Positions 27,947 through 37,590 of a stretch of 64,000 bases of DNA are shown here, one piece after another. How positions within the stretch are numbered: the first letter of the stretch is position 1; every line of letters begins with the position of its first letter. The notes below the pieces were generated by a model. It ran no database searches. It was not told the DNA's origin and saw only the letters and a program-made list of their open reading frames with translations. The stretch is from an uncultured Sinobacteraceae bacterium (GTDB lineage: Bacteria; Pseudomonadota; Gammaproteobacteria; Nevskiales; Nevskiaceae), in contig CAIJRD010000002.1 in the NCBI GenBank assembly GCA_903822975.1, positions 186,001 through 250,000 of the forward strand, given 5' to 3'. The position numbers were made by a program, and so were the translations under genes.

Positions 27947-29356
27947 ATGGCGGGTATGTTCGGGGGCGTGGACCATCTCATCCTGTTTGACCTGACGCAG
28001 TTGATACTGCGTTCAGGATTTGCAACGCCCACCGGCATTTCGCGCGTCGAGTTGGCCTATGCCAAGTACCTTCTGGAAGAGCACTCCGACAAGACGCGAT
28101 TTCTGATTGCGTTCCCGCCGAGCACGCGCGTTATTCCGAACCACGTTGCCCGGCGCTACATCAATGCAACTGAAATGGCGTGGGCGCGTTCGGATCAGCA
28201 GGTGCGGCGTAAAACGGCTCATCGACTGCGGCGCTTCCTCGGCATCGATCCTTCGGAGCTGTGCACCTCGACCGAGGTTGTGACGCCGCCGCAGCGTGCC
28301 CCGAAGAACCGTCTGCTGCTCGGCGCCAGCGTGATGATGTCGACGGTCATCGAAAGTCTTCGGCCGAAAAATCTGCAGGCTTTGAGCCGGGGCGCACGCA
28401 GAATCACCTATATATCGGTCTCCGGCTCGCGTTTGACGTCGCCTTGGCTGACGCGCTGGTTGTTGCAGAACGAAAACGTCAATGGCGTGTTCATGCTGCA
28501 CGATCTGATCCCGGTGACGCACCCGGAGTACAGTCGTCCGCGCGCGTCGGAGCGGCATGCGCGGCATGCTCGTCAACTGTTGCGGTGCGCATCGGTAATC
28601 GTGGCGAATTCGCAGTCCACGGCAGACAGCCTGAAGGAATTTGCTGAGCACGAAGCCTTGGCGATGCCGATGATCGCGGTCGCGCCGCTCGGGGTTGGCG
28701 AGCTATTTCGCAAACCGCCGCGTCATGTTCCGTCCAATCCATACTTCGTATTTGTCGGCACGATCGAGCCACGCAAAAATCACATTCTGTTGCTGCAAGT
28801 GTGGCAGCGACTGGTGATGAAGCATGGTGCGCGGGCGCCGAAGCTGGTGCTGATCGGCAAGCGCGGCTGGGAGAACGAGAACATCGTCGATCTGCTCGAT
28901 CGTGGCGGCAATCTGCGTCGCCATGTGATCGAACTCAACCAGATCTGTGACGACGTGTTGGCCGGTGTCGTCGCGAATGCGCGTGCGCTGCTGTTGCCAT
29001 CCCATGTCGAGGGTTACGGCTTACCGGTGGCAGAGGCCTTGGCACTGGGTACACCGGTGATCTGCTCGGACCTGCCTTCACTGCGCGAGATTGCTGGGGA
29101 TGTCGCCGAATATGTGGATCCCTTGGCCGGGCGTGGCTGGGCGCGAACGGTGATGGATTATGCGGATCTCGAAAATCCACGGCGACAAGCGCAATTGCTG
29201 AGAATGCAGCAATTTCGCGCGCCGCAATGGAGCGATCATTTCGCGCGGCTGGACGAGGCGATCATGCAGCTGGGACGCAATGCGGAATTGCCAAAACGAA
29301 GCGTCCGCCAGCTGGTTGCGCTGGGCGGCGCCGCGTCGCAAACCCTTGTGCATTAG
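27947..29356 (+). CDS. GT4-family glycosyltransferase
   Basis: About 469 residues from the ATG at 27947. A GTG at 27914 and an ATG at 27956 are alternatives, and the choice is uncertain. The N-terminus has 'LILFDLTQLILRS...TPTGISRVELAYAKYLL', a start seen in polysaccharide GT4 enzymes. The C-terminal domain has 'FVFVGTIEPRKNHILLLQVW' and the donor-binding EX7E motif 'EGYGLPVAE' (about residues 355-363). It would transfer a sugar from a nucleotide donor during exopolysaccharide assembly. It heads the plus-strand group with the small membrane protein and the Wza-type lipoprotein and is divergent from the kps-type operon. Confidence 0.88.
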   Translation: MAGMFGGVDHLILFDLTQLILRSGFATPTGISRVELAYAKYLLEEHSDKTRFLIAFPPSTRVIPNHVARRYINATEMAWARSDQQVRRKTAHRLRRFLGIDPSELCTSTEVVTPPQRAPKNRLLLGASVMMSTVIESLRPKNLQALSRGARRITYISVSGSRLTSPWLTRWLLQNENVNGVFMLHDLIPVTHPEYSRPRASERHARHARQLLRCASVIVANSQSTADSLKEFAEHEALAMPMIAVAPLGVGELFRKPPRHVPSNPYFVFVGTIEPRKNHILLLQVWQRLVMKHGARAPKLVLIGKRGWENENIVDLLDRGGNLRRHVIELNQICDDVLAGVVANARALLLPSHVEGYGLPVAEALALGTPVICSDLPSLREIAGDVAEYVDPLAGRGWARTVMDYADLENPRRQAQLLRMQQFRAPQWSDHFARLDEAIMQLGRNAELPKRSVRQLVALGGAASQTLVH

Positions 29357-29487
29357 CGGACCACTCATCAGGTCTGTTCGTTCGCGAGTAGTGGCACAAG
29401 TAGGGCTGGGTAGCGCGGTTGGATGCGTCATCAATCGATGAGCTTCGTTCGCCGAACAAAAACATAAATTGACTGGGGTAATTTGAA

Positions 29488-29832
29488 GTGGAACAAATGA
29501 TCACGCGAGCGCTGAAGCCGTTAGTTGAATCCATCATCACGTTTGTCGCCGTGCATTACCTGACCGGGAGCACGACGACGGCAATCGGAATCGGCCTGAT
29601 CCCGTTGGCACTTGGCTGGTTGTCGATCGGCTCGGCACTGGGGGCCGCGGTGACCGTCATCAGCGTCGTTGCGGGTCTGTCGTGGTATGCCGTTCCGCCC
29701 GATTTCAAAGGTGTTGTTCATGCCCAGGTCAAAGAGGCGATGGGTGACGAGAGCAATCAAGCGAAGCCGCCACAAACCGCGCACCGCGACGATGCGGACG
29801 CCAGTACCGATGCGCACAAATCCAATCAGTAA
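29488..29832 (+). CDS. small membrane protein, unknown function
   Basis: This 114-residue protein starts at GTG 29488 (GGGGT lies 8 bases upstream); an ATG at 29497 is the alternative. It has two hydrophobic segments (about 10-30 and 32-70, the latter likely two passes: 'IGIGLIPLALGWLSIG', 'AAVTVISVVAGLSWYAV') and a charged Asp/Ala/His-rich tail of about 40 residues. No family is recognised. It sits between a glycosyltransferase and the polysaccharide export lipoprotein, so a role in exopolysaccharide assembly is plausible by position only. Confidence 0.65.
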   Translation: MEQMITRALKPLVESIITFVAVHYLTGSTTTAIGIGLIPLALGWLSIGSALGAAVTVISVVAGLSWYAVPPDFKGVVHAQVKEAMGDESNQAKPPQTAHRDDADASTDAHKSNQ

Positions 29833-29925
29833 TTAGGGAAAGGAATCGCGCGCGACCTTAAGACGTTACGGTCGCAGCAAGTCCCATCATCAACTTTGCA
29901 CATTAAGTCGCAATCCGGGGAACAC

Positions 29926-31107
29926 GTGAAACTGATTAAACAGCTGCTGGGAATGGCTGCTAGCGGCGCACTGCTTGCAGGCTGTTCGACCCTGCCGACC
30001 GCCGGGCCTTCGACCAACGAGGTTTTTGGCCAGGCGAAGAATGATTCGGACTCGAAGCTGGTCGACAACTATGTAGTTGCCGACATCGATGCGAAGGTAT
30101 TGAGCCTGCTCAAGGCGCAAGCCTCGCCGAGCCTGTACGACACGTTTGGCAATGTTCGCTCGGACGAACAGGGAACCATTCGTGCAGGTGACCAAATTCA
30201 GGTGACGATCTGGGAGACGGGGCCGGGTGGTCTGTTTTCGAACAGCCAATCCACGACCACGTCGCTGACGCCTGGGCAAACCACGCAAATCCCGCCGCAG
30301 GTGGTCGCCACCGACGGTACCGTCTTGGTGCCGTATGCCGGCCGACCCAAAGTTGCGGGCCTAAGCCTGCCAGATGCGCAAGCGCTGGTGCAGGAGCGTC
30401 TGAAACATACGGCCGCGCAGCCGCAGGTATTGTTGACGTTCGCAGCCAGCGTTGCCGACCAGGTCACGGTGTCCGGCGACAACATCAAGGGTGGCTTGAT
30501 TCCGCTGGCGCAGAGCAGTGGTCGCGTGCTCGATGTGATCGCCCTGTCCGGTGGAATTCTGGGCCCCACCTACGCGGCTTGGGTGCAAGTGGTCCGCAGC
30601 GGCGTGTCGGTCACCGAGCCGCTGCAGGACATCATCCAAAACCTGCGCGACAACATTCAACTGCAGCCCGGCGACAACTTGATCGTTTCGAAAAATCCGG
30701 AAGTGTTCACCGCTCTGGGTGCCTCGGGTACCAATCTGGTAATCCCATTCGATTCGAAGCGCGTGAGTCTGGTGCAGGCACTCGGCAAGGCCGGCGGCCT
30801 GCTCGATCAACGTGCCGATCCAGCCGGCGTCTTCGTGTTCCGCTACGAACCGCGTGGCATTGCCTCGCAGCTGTGCGCCGATTGCCGCCTGCCGGAAGGC
30901 GATGGTCCGGTCCCCGTGGTGTTCCGTCTGAACTTGCGCAATTCGGTCAGCATGTTCACCGCGCAATCGTTCCAGATGTCGAACCAAGACGTGTTGTACA
31001 TCGCCAACGCGCAGCAGGTGCAGGTGCAGAAAGCTCTGAACGTGCTGAGTTCGTTCCTGTCGCCGGTGCTTGCAGGCGCCGTTGTCGATAACGCCGTGAC
31101 TCGGTAA
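29926..31107 (+). CDS. outer-membrane polysaccharide export lipoprotein, Wza/KpsD/CtrA type
   Basis: The GTG at 29926 follows GGGG, and the resulting N-terminus is a lipoprotein signal with lipobox Leu-Ala-Gly-Cys near residue 18. The product has 393 residues. The polysaccharide export domain covers about residues 80-180 ('IRAGDQIQVTIWETG', 'VPYAGRPKVAGLSLPDAQALV'). SLBB-like segments follow ('VTVSGDNIKGGLIPLAQSSGRVLDVIALSGG', 'VSLVQALGKAGGLLDQRADP'). The family forms the octameric outer-membrane channel that completes the ABC-type capsule exporter encoded at 24.5-27.0 kb. It is likely co-transcribed with the 114-residue membrane protein. Confidence 0.93.
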   Translation: MKLIKQLLGMAASGALLAGCSTLPTAGPSTNEVFGQAKNDSDSKLVDNYVVADIDAKVLSLLKAQASPSLYDTFGNVRSDEQGTIRAGDQIQVTIWETGPGGLFSNSQSTTTSLTPGQTTQIPPQVVATDGTVLVPYAGRPKVAGLSLPDAQALVQERLKHTAAQPQVLLTFAASVADQVTVSGDNIKGGLIPLAQSSGRVLDVIALSGGILGPTYAAWVQVVRSGVSVTEPLQDIIQNLRDNIQLQPGDNLIVSKNPEVFTALGASGTNLVIPFDSKRVSLVQALGKAGGLLDQRADPAGVFVFRYEPRGIASQLCADCRLPEGDGPVPVVFRLNLRNSVSMFTAQSFQMSNQDVLYIANAQQVQVQKALNVLSSFLSPVLAGAVVDNAVTR

Positions 31108-31344
31108 TCGTTCGCGGGATTTGCCAGAGTGGCTGATGATAGGCGCTTGCTGCGGTGGGTCGTCCAATTGGTCCGGTGCAGCGTAAGCTTGCGGTTAGGT
31201 TCAGTGCCGCAAGTGGCATAGCCGCTGTTGCACGGCAGAACCCCGAACGATTCGCCTGCATACTAGGCGGGTCATTGGTACTGTTACTTGATTGATCGCT
31301 GGTTCCGTTTCAGATGTTCCGATGAATAGACAGGAGTTGCCCGA

Positions 31345-31644
31345 ATGAACAGGCCCCTGAAGTTTGCTTCCGTTCTGTTTGGTTCCTTGTGCGTCGTTAG
31401 CGTCGCGGCGGCCGCCAATCCCCAGCTTCGCGCCGATGCCGGTGCTGTGGATCAAGCCTGTGCGAGCGAAGCGGCCACCGCGCATTGCAGCGGCGAACAG
31501 GTCGGCCAAGGCATGCTGAAATGCATCGCCAACTATCGCAAGACCACGCCGGACTTCAGGCTTTCTGCCGGCTGTGCTGCGGCGGTTAAGCAACTACGCG
31601 CAGATCGCCAGCAGGCCAAGGCTGCTGCAATGCCGGCTCAGTGA
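31345..31644 (+). CDS. small exported Cys-rich repeat protein
   Basis: This 99-residue protein has a signal peptide ending near 'VAAAANP'. The mature part has Cys at regular spacing ('DQACASEAATAHC', 'LKCIANYRK', 'SAGCAAAV'), which fits the cysteine-rich repeat family (Golgi GLG1-like repeats found in bacteria). GGAG lies 9 bases before the ATG. The function of bacterial members is not known. It stands alone between the exopolysaccharide genes and tRNA-Pro. Confidence 0.7.
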   Translation: MNRPLKFASVLFGSLCVVSVAAAANPQLRADAGAVDQACASEAATAHCSGEQVGQGMLKCIANYRKTTPDFRLSAGCAAAVKQLRADRQQAKAAAMPAQ

Positions 31645-31731
31645 GCGGCGAAAGACTTCGCAGAGCTTCGAAGAACTTCTGAAATCTTCGCGGGATTTCG
31701 AAACGGCGCATTCGTGGGTCGACGCCAACGA

Positions 31732-31757
31732 AAACGCCAGCGACAAAGCTGGCGTTT
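31732..31757 (-). terminator. hairpin terminator of tRNA-Pro, possibly bidirectional
   Basis: A perfect 10-base stem (AAACGCCAGC / GCTGGCGTTT) has a 6-base loop. On the minus strand it is followed by TTTTCGTT, 24 bases after the tRNA 3' end. On the plus strand it could also end the Cys-rich gene, although the T-run there is short. Confidence 0.75.
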
Positions 31758-31780
31758 GAGGTGTCATGCAATCGTGAAAG

Positions 31781-31857
31781 TGGTCGGGGCGACAGGATTC
31801 GAACTTGCGACTTCCTGCTCCCAAAGCAGGCGCTCTACCAGACTGAGCTACGCCCCG
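31781..31857 (-). tRNA. tRNA-Pro (anticodon TGG), CCA encoded
   Basis: A full cloverleaf can be drawn on the minus strand. The acceptor is CGGGGCG / CGCCCCG, with the C1-G72 pair typical of bacterial tRNA-Pro. The D arm has 'AGCTCAGTCTGGTAGAGC'. The anticodon stem is CCTGC / GCAGG with loop TTTGGGA (anticodon TGG). The T loop is TTCGAAT, the discriminator is A, and CCA is encoded. The T stem GCAAG / CCTGT contains one G-T wobble and an A-C mismatch next to the closing pair, which is unusual. Confidence 0.96.
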
Positions 31858-31974
31858 ACATTTTCAAGCTTGTGTGCCCGCGTATTCTAACCGGATGTAG
31901 CCTGGGCTGGCGACCGCGTTCTCGTTCGGTGCGTCGGCTCGGCAATAAACAGCGGGCTGGGGTCGACGAACAAC

Positions 31975-32793
31975 CTACAGATCGCGCAGTAAGGCGTTGA
32001 TGCCGACCTTCTTGCGCGTCTGTTCGTTAACGCGTTTTACGATGATCGCGCAGTTCAGACTGTACTTGTCGCCGCGCGGCAGCGAGCCGGCCACAACGAC
32101 GCTGCCGGCCGGCACGCGGCCATAGGTCACGGTGTCGCTCTCGCGATCATAGATTGGCGTGCTCTGGCCGATGAATACGCCCATCGAGATCACGGCGCCT
32201 TTTTCGACGATGACGCCTTCGACGATTTCCGAACGCGCGCCGATGAAGCAGTCGTCCTCGATGATGGTCGGTGCGGCCTGCAGTGGTTCCAGCACGCCAC
32301 CGATGCCGACGCCGCCGGACAGGTGAACGCCGGCGCCGATCTGCGCGCAGGAGCCGACGGTGGCCCAGGTATCGACCATCGTGCCGCGGCCGACGTAGCC
32401 GCCGATGTTGACGAAGCTCGGCATCAGGATCGCGCCGGGCGCGATGTACGCGCCCTTGCGAACGGTGGCGGGCGGCACCACGCGAGCGCCGGCGGCTTTG
32501 AATTGGTCCGCGCTCCAACCATCGAACTTCAACGGTACTTTGTCGTAGCCGCTGAGCTGCCCCATCTCGATCGGCGCGTTGTCGTGCAGGCGAAAATACA
32601 AAAGCACCGCTTTTTTAAGCCAGTCGTTGACGACCCAGCCGCTGCCGGTCGGCTCGGCGACGCGTGCGGCGCCGGAGTCGAGCAGGGCGATTGCTTGCTC
32701 GACCGCATCGGCAACCTCGGCATCCTTAGAATTGAGGCTGTCGCGGCGTTCCCAGGCGCCCTCGACGAGGGCGCGTAATGCGTGTTGGCTCAT
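31975..32793 (-). CDS. dapD: 2,3,4,5-tetrahydropyridine-2,6-dicarboxylate N-succinyltransferase
   Basis: This 272-residue enzyme of the succinylase branch of lysine/meso-diaminopimelate synthesis uses succinyl-CoA. The N-terminal helical domain is followed by a left-handed beta-helix of hexapeptide repeats (about residues 105-230). Conserved stretches include '[30 protein letters not shown]' and '[17 protein letters not shown]', which line the active site. The length is the family norm. It follows glnD on the same strand, the classic dapD-glnD-map arrangement. Confidence 0.97.
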   Translation of the reverse strand: MSQHALRALVEGAWERRDSLNSKDAEVADAVEQAIALLDSGAARVAEPTGSGWVVNDWLKKAVLLYFRLHDNAPIEMGQLSGYDKVPLKFDGWSADQFKAAGARVVPPATVRKGAYIAPGAILMPSFVNIGGYVGRGTMVDTWATVGSCAQIGAGVHLSGGVGIGGVLEPLQAAPTIIEDDCFIGARSEIVEGVIVEKGAVISMGVFIGQSTPIYDRESDTVTYGRVPAGSVVVAGSLPRGDKYSLNCAIIVKRVNEQTRKKVGINALLRDL

Positions 32794-32839
32794 TGTGGTT
32801 CTTCTGTGAGGCGATGGACGCGCGGCTTTGCGGCCGCTG

Positions 32840-35527
32840 TTATTTGACGGGGTCGCTGTTGTCGAACGTGCGAGTCAGCACCTGACGCAATTCGTCGAGC
32901 AGTTTTTCATCGGTGATCGGCTTGTGCGCGCGATCGGTGATGAAGAAGACGTCCTCGGCGCGCTCGCCGATGGTGGCGATCTTGGCGGCTTCGAGCAGGA
33001 TGCCGCGTTTGTGGAAAATGCGGCCGATCATCGACAGCAGACCCGGCTGATCGGCGGCGACCAGTTCCAGCATCGTGCGGCTGCGCGCCAGATCCTGACG
33101 GAAGTGCACCGTGGTTGGCGTATCGAAATGCTTTAGCCGGTTGGATCGGCGCCGATTGACGTCGACCACCGAAATCCCTGGATCGCCAATGACCGCACGC
33201 AGGCGATCGGCAATTTCCTGCTTGCGCACGCGCGGATCGACCGCGCCGCCATCGCTTTCCATCACCACGAAGGAATCCAGCGCGTAGCCATCGCCGCTGG
33301 TGTTGATTCGCGCATCCAGAATGTTGAGGCCGAGCTTGGCCAGAACGCCGGTGGTCAGACCAAACAGGTGATCGCGATCGCGCGTGTAGACGAAGACGGT
33401 GGTGCCGAAGCCGTCGATCACATCGACCAGCACCAGCGGCAGGTCGACGTCCTTGGCTGAGATGATGGCCGGCAGATGCCAGGCCAGTTCGGCGGCCGAG
33501 TGGCGCAGGAAGTAATCGCCGTCGAAGCGTGCCCAGACCGATTCGGCCTGCGCGGCATCGATGCCCTTGGGCGCGAGTAGGGGTAGGGCTGCGCGCTTGA
33601 GTTCGGCAATGCGCTCCGCTTCGCTGAGCGGATTGTCGAGGCCGCGTTCGAGCGCGCGCGCAGTGGCCTTGTACAGATCGCGCAACAGGCTTTCGCGCCA
33701 GGAATTCCACAGCGCCGGATTGGTTGCACGGATGTCGGCGACGGTCAGCAGCAGCAGATAGTCGAGCCGCTCGCGCGTGCCGACGCGGGTGGCAAATGCG
33801 GTGACGATTTCGGGATTGCTGATGTCCTGGCGCTGTGCGGTGAGCGACATCATCAGGTGTGAACGCACCAGCCAGGCGACCAGCTCGGCGTCGGCATGCG
33901 ACAGGCCATGTTCGAGACAGAACTGGTAGGCATCGACGGCGCCGAGATCGGAATGATCGCCACCGCGACCCTTGGCGAGGTCGTGATGCAGGCCGGCGAT
34001 ATAGAGCAGTTCCGGACGCGGAATCTTGTCCATGATCGCGCTGAAGAACGGCAGCTCGTTCTTGAACTGGTCCATCGCCATGCGGCGCAGGTTGCGCACC
34101 AGATGTAGCGAATGTTCGTCGACCGTCAGCGTATGGAACAGGTCGTACTGCATGTGGCCGATGATCTGGCCGAAAGCCGGCAGGTAGCGTCCGAGTACGC
34201 CGTACCGGTTCATCCGTCGCAAGGTGTTGGTCAGGCCGTTGCCTTCCTGGAACAGCCCGATGAACAGCGCACGTGCGCGGATGTCGTTGCGGTGCGCGTC
34301 GATCAGGCGGCAATCGCGGCGAATCATGCGGATGGTCGAAGCCCGAATGCCTTCGAGTTCCGGATGGCGCTGCAGCAACGCGAAGATCTCGATCAGCGCG
34401 GTTGGCTGACGTGCGAAGACATCGTCGCCAATTGCCTCGATGTAACGGCCGCGGCTCTGGAAACGCGGATTCAGCGGTTTCGGCTGTTCGTGCTGGCCCT
34501 TGCCGAGTATGGCTTCCTCGAACAGCTGCATCAGCATGTCGTTGAGGCAGGACAGCGACTTGATCGTGCGGTAATAGAGCTGCATGAACAGCTCGACCGC
34601 CTTGTTGTGATCCTCGTCGACGTAACCGAACAGTCCGGCCAGCTTGATCTGGTTGTCGAACAGCAGGCGGTCTTCGTGGCGGCCGGTGATCATGTGCAGC
34701 GCAAAGCGCACGCGCCACAGGAAGTCCTGACTGGCGAACAGCTCGTCACATTCCGGCTTGGTCAGGAAGCCGCGATCGCGCAGTTCGGTCAGCGAACTCT
34801 GGCCGAAATGGCGCTTGGTCACCCAGGCGATGGTCTGGATGTCGCGCAAGCCGCCGGGCCCCTCCTTGACGTTGGGCTCCAGCTTGTAGCCGGTGTCGTC
34901 GTACTTGGCGTAGCGGTTGCGCTGCTCGTCGAGCTTGGCGCGGAAAAAGGCATCGACCGGCCATTGGTGCTCGGGCGTGATGCGCGCCTGCAGATCGGCG
35001 TACAAGCGGGAATCGCCGACCAGGAAGCGCGATTCCATCAGGTTGGTGATGACGGTGATGTCTTCCGCCGAGAGTGCGGCGCATTGCGCGGGCGTGCGCA
35101 CACTGCTGCCGACTTCCAGACCGATGTCCCACAGGAAAGCAAAGAAGCTCTCCATGCCGTTCTGCTGGTCGCCCAGCGTTTCGCCGGCGTGCAGGACCAG
35201 CAGGTCGATATCGGAATGCGGCAGCAGCTCGCTGCGTCCGTAACCACCGACGGCGATCAGCGCCAGACCCGGCGCGTTCTCCGGAAGAAAGCGCAGCCAG
35301 GCCTGGTGCAGGACTTCGTCAACCAGATGCGCGCGTGCGCGCACCAGCGAATCGGTCGGGGCGCCCTCGTGGAACATGCCGTAAAGGCGCTTCTTGCCCC
35401 AGTCCAGCGTGGCGCGGAACACCGCGATCGGCTTTGCGTCGCCATCCAGGCGTAGCCGTGCCCGCACGCGCCGCGCGGAAAAAACCGCGGCGGCTTCGTC
35501 TTCGGCCAGCTCGATCTCTGCACTCAT
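32840..35527 (-). CDS. glnD: [protein-PII] uridylyltransferase / uridylyl-removing enzyme
   Basis: This 895-residue nitrogen sensor modifies and demodifies PII in response to glutamine. The nucleotidyltransferase domain near residue 100 has '[19 protein letters not shown]', with the metal-binding Asp-x-Asp. The central HD domain has '[14 protein letters not shown]' (His-Asp pair for deuridylylation). Two C-terminal ACT domains (about residues 705-780 and 815-890) bind glutamine. The gene lies between map and dapD on the same strand. Confidence 0.97.
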   Translation of the reverse strand: MSAEIELAEDEAAAVFSARRVRARLRLDGDAKPIAVFRATLDWGKKRLYGMFHEGAPTDSLVRARAHLVDEVLHQAWLRFLPENAPGLALIAVGGYGRSELLPHSDIDLLVLHAGETLGDQQNGMESFFAFLWDIGLEVGSSVRTPAQCAALSAEDITVITNLMESRFLVGDSRLYADLQARITPEHQWPVDAFFRAKLDEQRNRYAKYDDTGYKLEPNVKEGPGGLRDIQTIAWVTKRHFGQSSLTELRDRGFLTKPECDELFASQDFLWRVRFALHMITGRHEDRLLFDNQIKLAGLFGYVDEDHNKAVELFMQLYYRTIKSLSCLNDMLMQLFEEAILGKGQHEQPKPLNPRFQSRGRYIEAIGDDVFARQPTALIEIFALLQRHPELEGIRASTIRMIRRDCRLIDAHRNDIRARALFIGLFQEGNGLTNTLRRMNRYGVLGRYLPAFGQIIGHMQYDLFHTLTVDEHSLHLVRNLRRMAMDQFKNELPFFSAIMDKIPRPELLYIAGLHHDLAKGRGGDHSDLGAVDAYQFCLEHGLSHADAELVAWLVRSHLMMSLTAQRQDISNPEIVTAFATRVGTRERLDYLLLLTVADIRATNPALWNSWRESLLRDLYKATARALERGLDNPLSEAERIAELKRAALPLLAPKGIDAAQAESVWARFDGDYFLRHSAAELAWHLPAIISAKDVDLPLVLVDVIDGFGTTVFVYTRDRDHLFGLTTGVLAKLGLNILDARINTSGDGYALDSFVVMESDGGAVDPRVRKQEIADRLRAVIGDPGISVVDVNRRRSNRLKHFDTPTTVHFRQDLARSRTMLELVAADQPGLLSMIGRIFHKRGILLEAAKIATIGERAEDVFFITDRAHKPITDEKLLDELRQVLTRTFDNSDPVK

Positions 35528-35555
35528 TACGGATGGGGCTCTGTTTTTTGCCGAT

Positions 35556-36344
35556 TCAGTGCGTCTGTTCGCCTTGGCGCAGGGTCAGAATCTCGACCCC
35601 GGTGTCTGTGACAAGCACAGTATGTTCCCACTGGGCGGATAGTGAGTGGTCCTTGGTGACGACCGTCCAGCCATCCGGCAGCAGGCGCACGTCGGCTCGG
35701 CCGGCATTCAGCATCGGCTCGATCGTAAAGGTCATGCCGGTCTTCAGTTCCATGCCGGAACCGGGGCGGCCGTAATGCAGGATCTGCGGATCTTCGTGAA
35801 ACACGCGGCCGATGCCGTGGCCGCAATATTCGCGCACAACCGAGAAGTTATTGGCCTCGGCGATCTGCTGCACGGCATGGCCGATGTCGCCGAGACGTGC
35901 GCCGGGGCGCACCTTGCGGATGCCGGCCAGCATCGCATCGCGCGTGACTTCGACCAGGCGCTTGGCCAATACCGGCGGCTCGCCGATATAGAAGGTCTCG
36001 CTGGTATCGCCGTGCCAACCATCGAGGATCACGGTGACGTCGACGTTGACGATATCGCCGCGCTTGAGCTGCTTGTCACCGGGAATACCATGACAGACCA
36101 CATGGTTGACCGAGGTGCAGACCGATTTCGGAAACGGCTGGCGTTCGCGGCTGCCGCCATAGCCGAGCGGGGCGGGAACGGCCTTCAATTCATTGACGAT
36201 GTAGTCGTGGCACAGCTTGTCGAGCGCTTCGGTGGTCACTCCGGCCTTGACGTGGGGTCCGATCATTTCCAGGACGCTGGCGGCGGCGCGACCGGCAGCC
36301 CGCATCTGTTGCTGTTCTTCGGGGGTCTTGATCGTAATGGACAT
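35556..36344 (-). CDS. map: methionine aminopeptidase, type I
   Basis: This 262-residue enzyme is read from the ATG at 36344; a longer in-frame start at 36377 lacks support. It removes N-terminal Met from nascent proteins. The five metal ligands are recognisable: Asp in 'NVDVTVILDGWHGD' (two), His in 'GHGIGRVFHEDP', Glu in 'FTIEPML' and Glu in 'SAQWEHTVLV'. There is no N-terminal zinc-finger extension, so it is type Ia. It is divergent from rpsB, as in many gammaproteobacteria. Confidence 0.97.
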   Translation of the reverse strand: MSITIKTPEEQQQMRAAGRAAASVLEMIGPHVKAGVTTEALDKLCHDYIVNELKAVPAPLGYGGSRERQPFPKSVCTSVNHVVCHGIPGDKQLKRGDIVNVDVTVILDGWHGDTSETFYIGEPPVLAKRLVEVTRDAMLAGIRKVRPGARLGDIGHAVQQIAEANNFSVVREYCGHGIGRVFHEDPQILHYGRPGSGMELKTGMTFTIEPMLNAGRADVRLLPDGWTVVTKDHSLSAQWEHTVLVTDTGVEILTLRQGEQTH

Positions 36345-36426
36345 TCGCGGGTTAAAGGCCTGAAGCGGTGGTCGCAAAGCAGCGGAAAAACGGCGCGTCG
36401 GAGCGGAAATACTAAGGCGCCGCGCG

Positions 36427-36455
36427 TTGTCCCGCGCAGCCCGCTATGGTATAAA
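36427..36455 (+). promoter_or_regulatory. extended -10 promoter of rpsB
   Basis: A -35 TTGTCC (36427-36432), a 17-base spacer and a -10 TATAAA (36450-36455) preceded by TGG (extended -10) are present. The predicted start near 36462 gives a leader of about 160 bases, similar to the known E. coli rpsB leader. Confidence 0.75.
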
Positions 36456-36552
36456 GCGCGCCGCCGCAAGGCAACGAAGCGAGCGATTCTAGTCGATCGA
36501 AAGATCTGCGGTGACTAAGAATCGACGCATATCCCATCCGCGCCCGTCCCTG

Positions 36553-36589
36553 GGTGCCTGCCCAGTTCGAAAACTGCCAGCAGGTGACC
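36553..36589 (+). promoter_or_regulatory. rpsB leader hairpin, probable S2 autoregulation element
   Basis: GGT-CCTGC-CAGTT pairs with AACTG-GCAGG-ACC around a CGAA-containing loop, just before the ribosome site AAGGAG. Gammaproteobacterial rpsB leaders are known to carry a conserved structure through which S2 represses its own operon. The pairing is seen here; the role is inferred. Confidence 0.5.
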
Positions 36590-36624
36590 GGCGCGCGGTT
36601 TGAATGAACCCAAGGAGACTGTAA

Positions 36625-37467
36625 ATGTCGAGCATTACCATGCGTCAGCTGTTGGAGGCCGGTGTTCACTTCGGCCACCGTACCCGTTACTGGAACCCGA
36701 AAATGGATGCTTACATTTTCGGCAGCCGTAACCGCATCCACATCATCAATCTCGAGCACTCGCTGCCGCTGCTGAAAGACGCCTGCAGCTTCGTCGGCAA
36801 GCTCGCTGCGAATGGTGGCCGTATCCTGTTCGTCGGCACCAAGCGCGCCGCGCGCGAAGCGGTTGAAGTCGAAGCGCAGCGCTGCGGCCAGCCGTTCGTG
36901 AGCCAGCGCTGGCTCGGCGGCACGCTGACCAACTTCAAGACCATCAAGGCCTCGATCAAGCGTCTCCAGGAAATGGAGAAGCAGATCGAAGACGGCACCG
37001 TCACCCGCCTGACGAAGAAAGAACAGCTGGTGTTCACGCGCGAGCGTGAAAAGCTGAACCGTTCGCTCGGTGGCATCAAGGACATGCCGAGCCTGCCGGA
37101 CTGCCTGTTCGTGATCGATACCGGCTACGAGAACATCGCCGTGTCGGAAGCCAAGAAGCTCGGCATTCCGGTGGTCGCCGTGGTCGATACCAACAACGAC
37201 CCCGACAAGATCGACTACGTGATCCCGGGCAACGACGACGCCACCCGCGCGATCAAGGTGTACGCACAGTGCATCGCCGACGCGATCATCGAAGGCCGCG
37301 GCAGCAACACCAACGGCCGCCCGGAAGACTTCTCCGAAGCCACCGCCGACGACCGCAACAACAAGGGCTCGCGCCGTCCGCGCAAGCCGGCCGGCAAGGC
37401 CGACAGCAAGCCGGCCGCCGTTGAAGCCGTCGCCGAAGCGCCGGCTGCCGACAAGACCGAAGGCTAA
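36625..37467 (+). CDS. rpsB: 30S ribosomal protein S2
   Basis: This 280-residue protein starts '[27 protein letters not shown]', the canonical S2 start. '[35 protein letters not shown]' and '[28 protein letters not shown]' are family signatures. The last 45 residues, Lys/Ala/Pro-rich, extend beyond E. coli S2. A strong ribosome site (AAGGAG) precedes the ATG. It is the first gene of the rpsB-tsf unit. Confidence 0.98.
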   Translation: MSSITMRQLLEAGVHFGHRTRYWNPKMDAYIFGSRNRIHIINLEHSLPLLKDACSFVGKLAANGGRILFVGTKRAAREAVEVEAQRCGQPFVSQRWLGGTLTNFKTIKASIKRLQEMEKQIEDGTVTRLTKKEQLVFTREREKLNRSLGGIKDMPSLPDCLFVIDTGYENIAVSEAKKLGIPVVAVVDTNNDPDKIDYVIPGNDDATRAIKVYAQCIADAIIEGRGSNTNGRPEDFSEATADDRNNKGSRRPRKPAGKADSKPAAVEAVAEAPAADKTEG

Positions 37468-37486
37468 ACGCCTGCGGTCTTCGCGG

Positions 37487-37511
37487 GCACACCGGCCTGG
37501 CGCCGGTGTGC
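37487..37511 (+). terminator. rpsB-tsf intercistronic hairpin
   Basis: GCACACCGGC / GCCGGTGTGC is a 10-base perfect stem with a 5-base loop and no T-run. A hairpin at this place is expected to act as a partial attenuator or RNA-stability element between rpsB and tsf rather than a full terminator. Confidence 0.6.
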
Positions 37512-37590
37512 TCCGCGACTGTGTCATCCGATCGTTTTGATTGGCCTCTACGCTGATCGCGTGCAGGCACTGACCCGAAAGAGAACTCAA

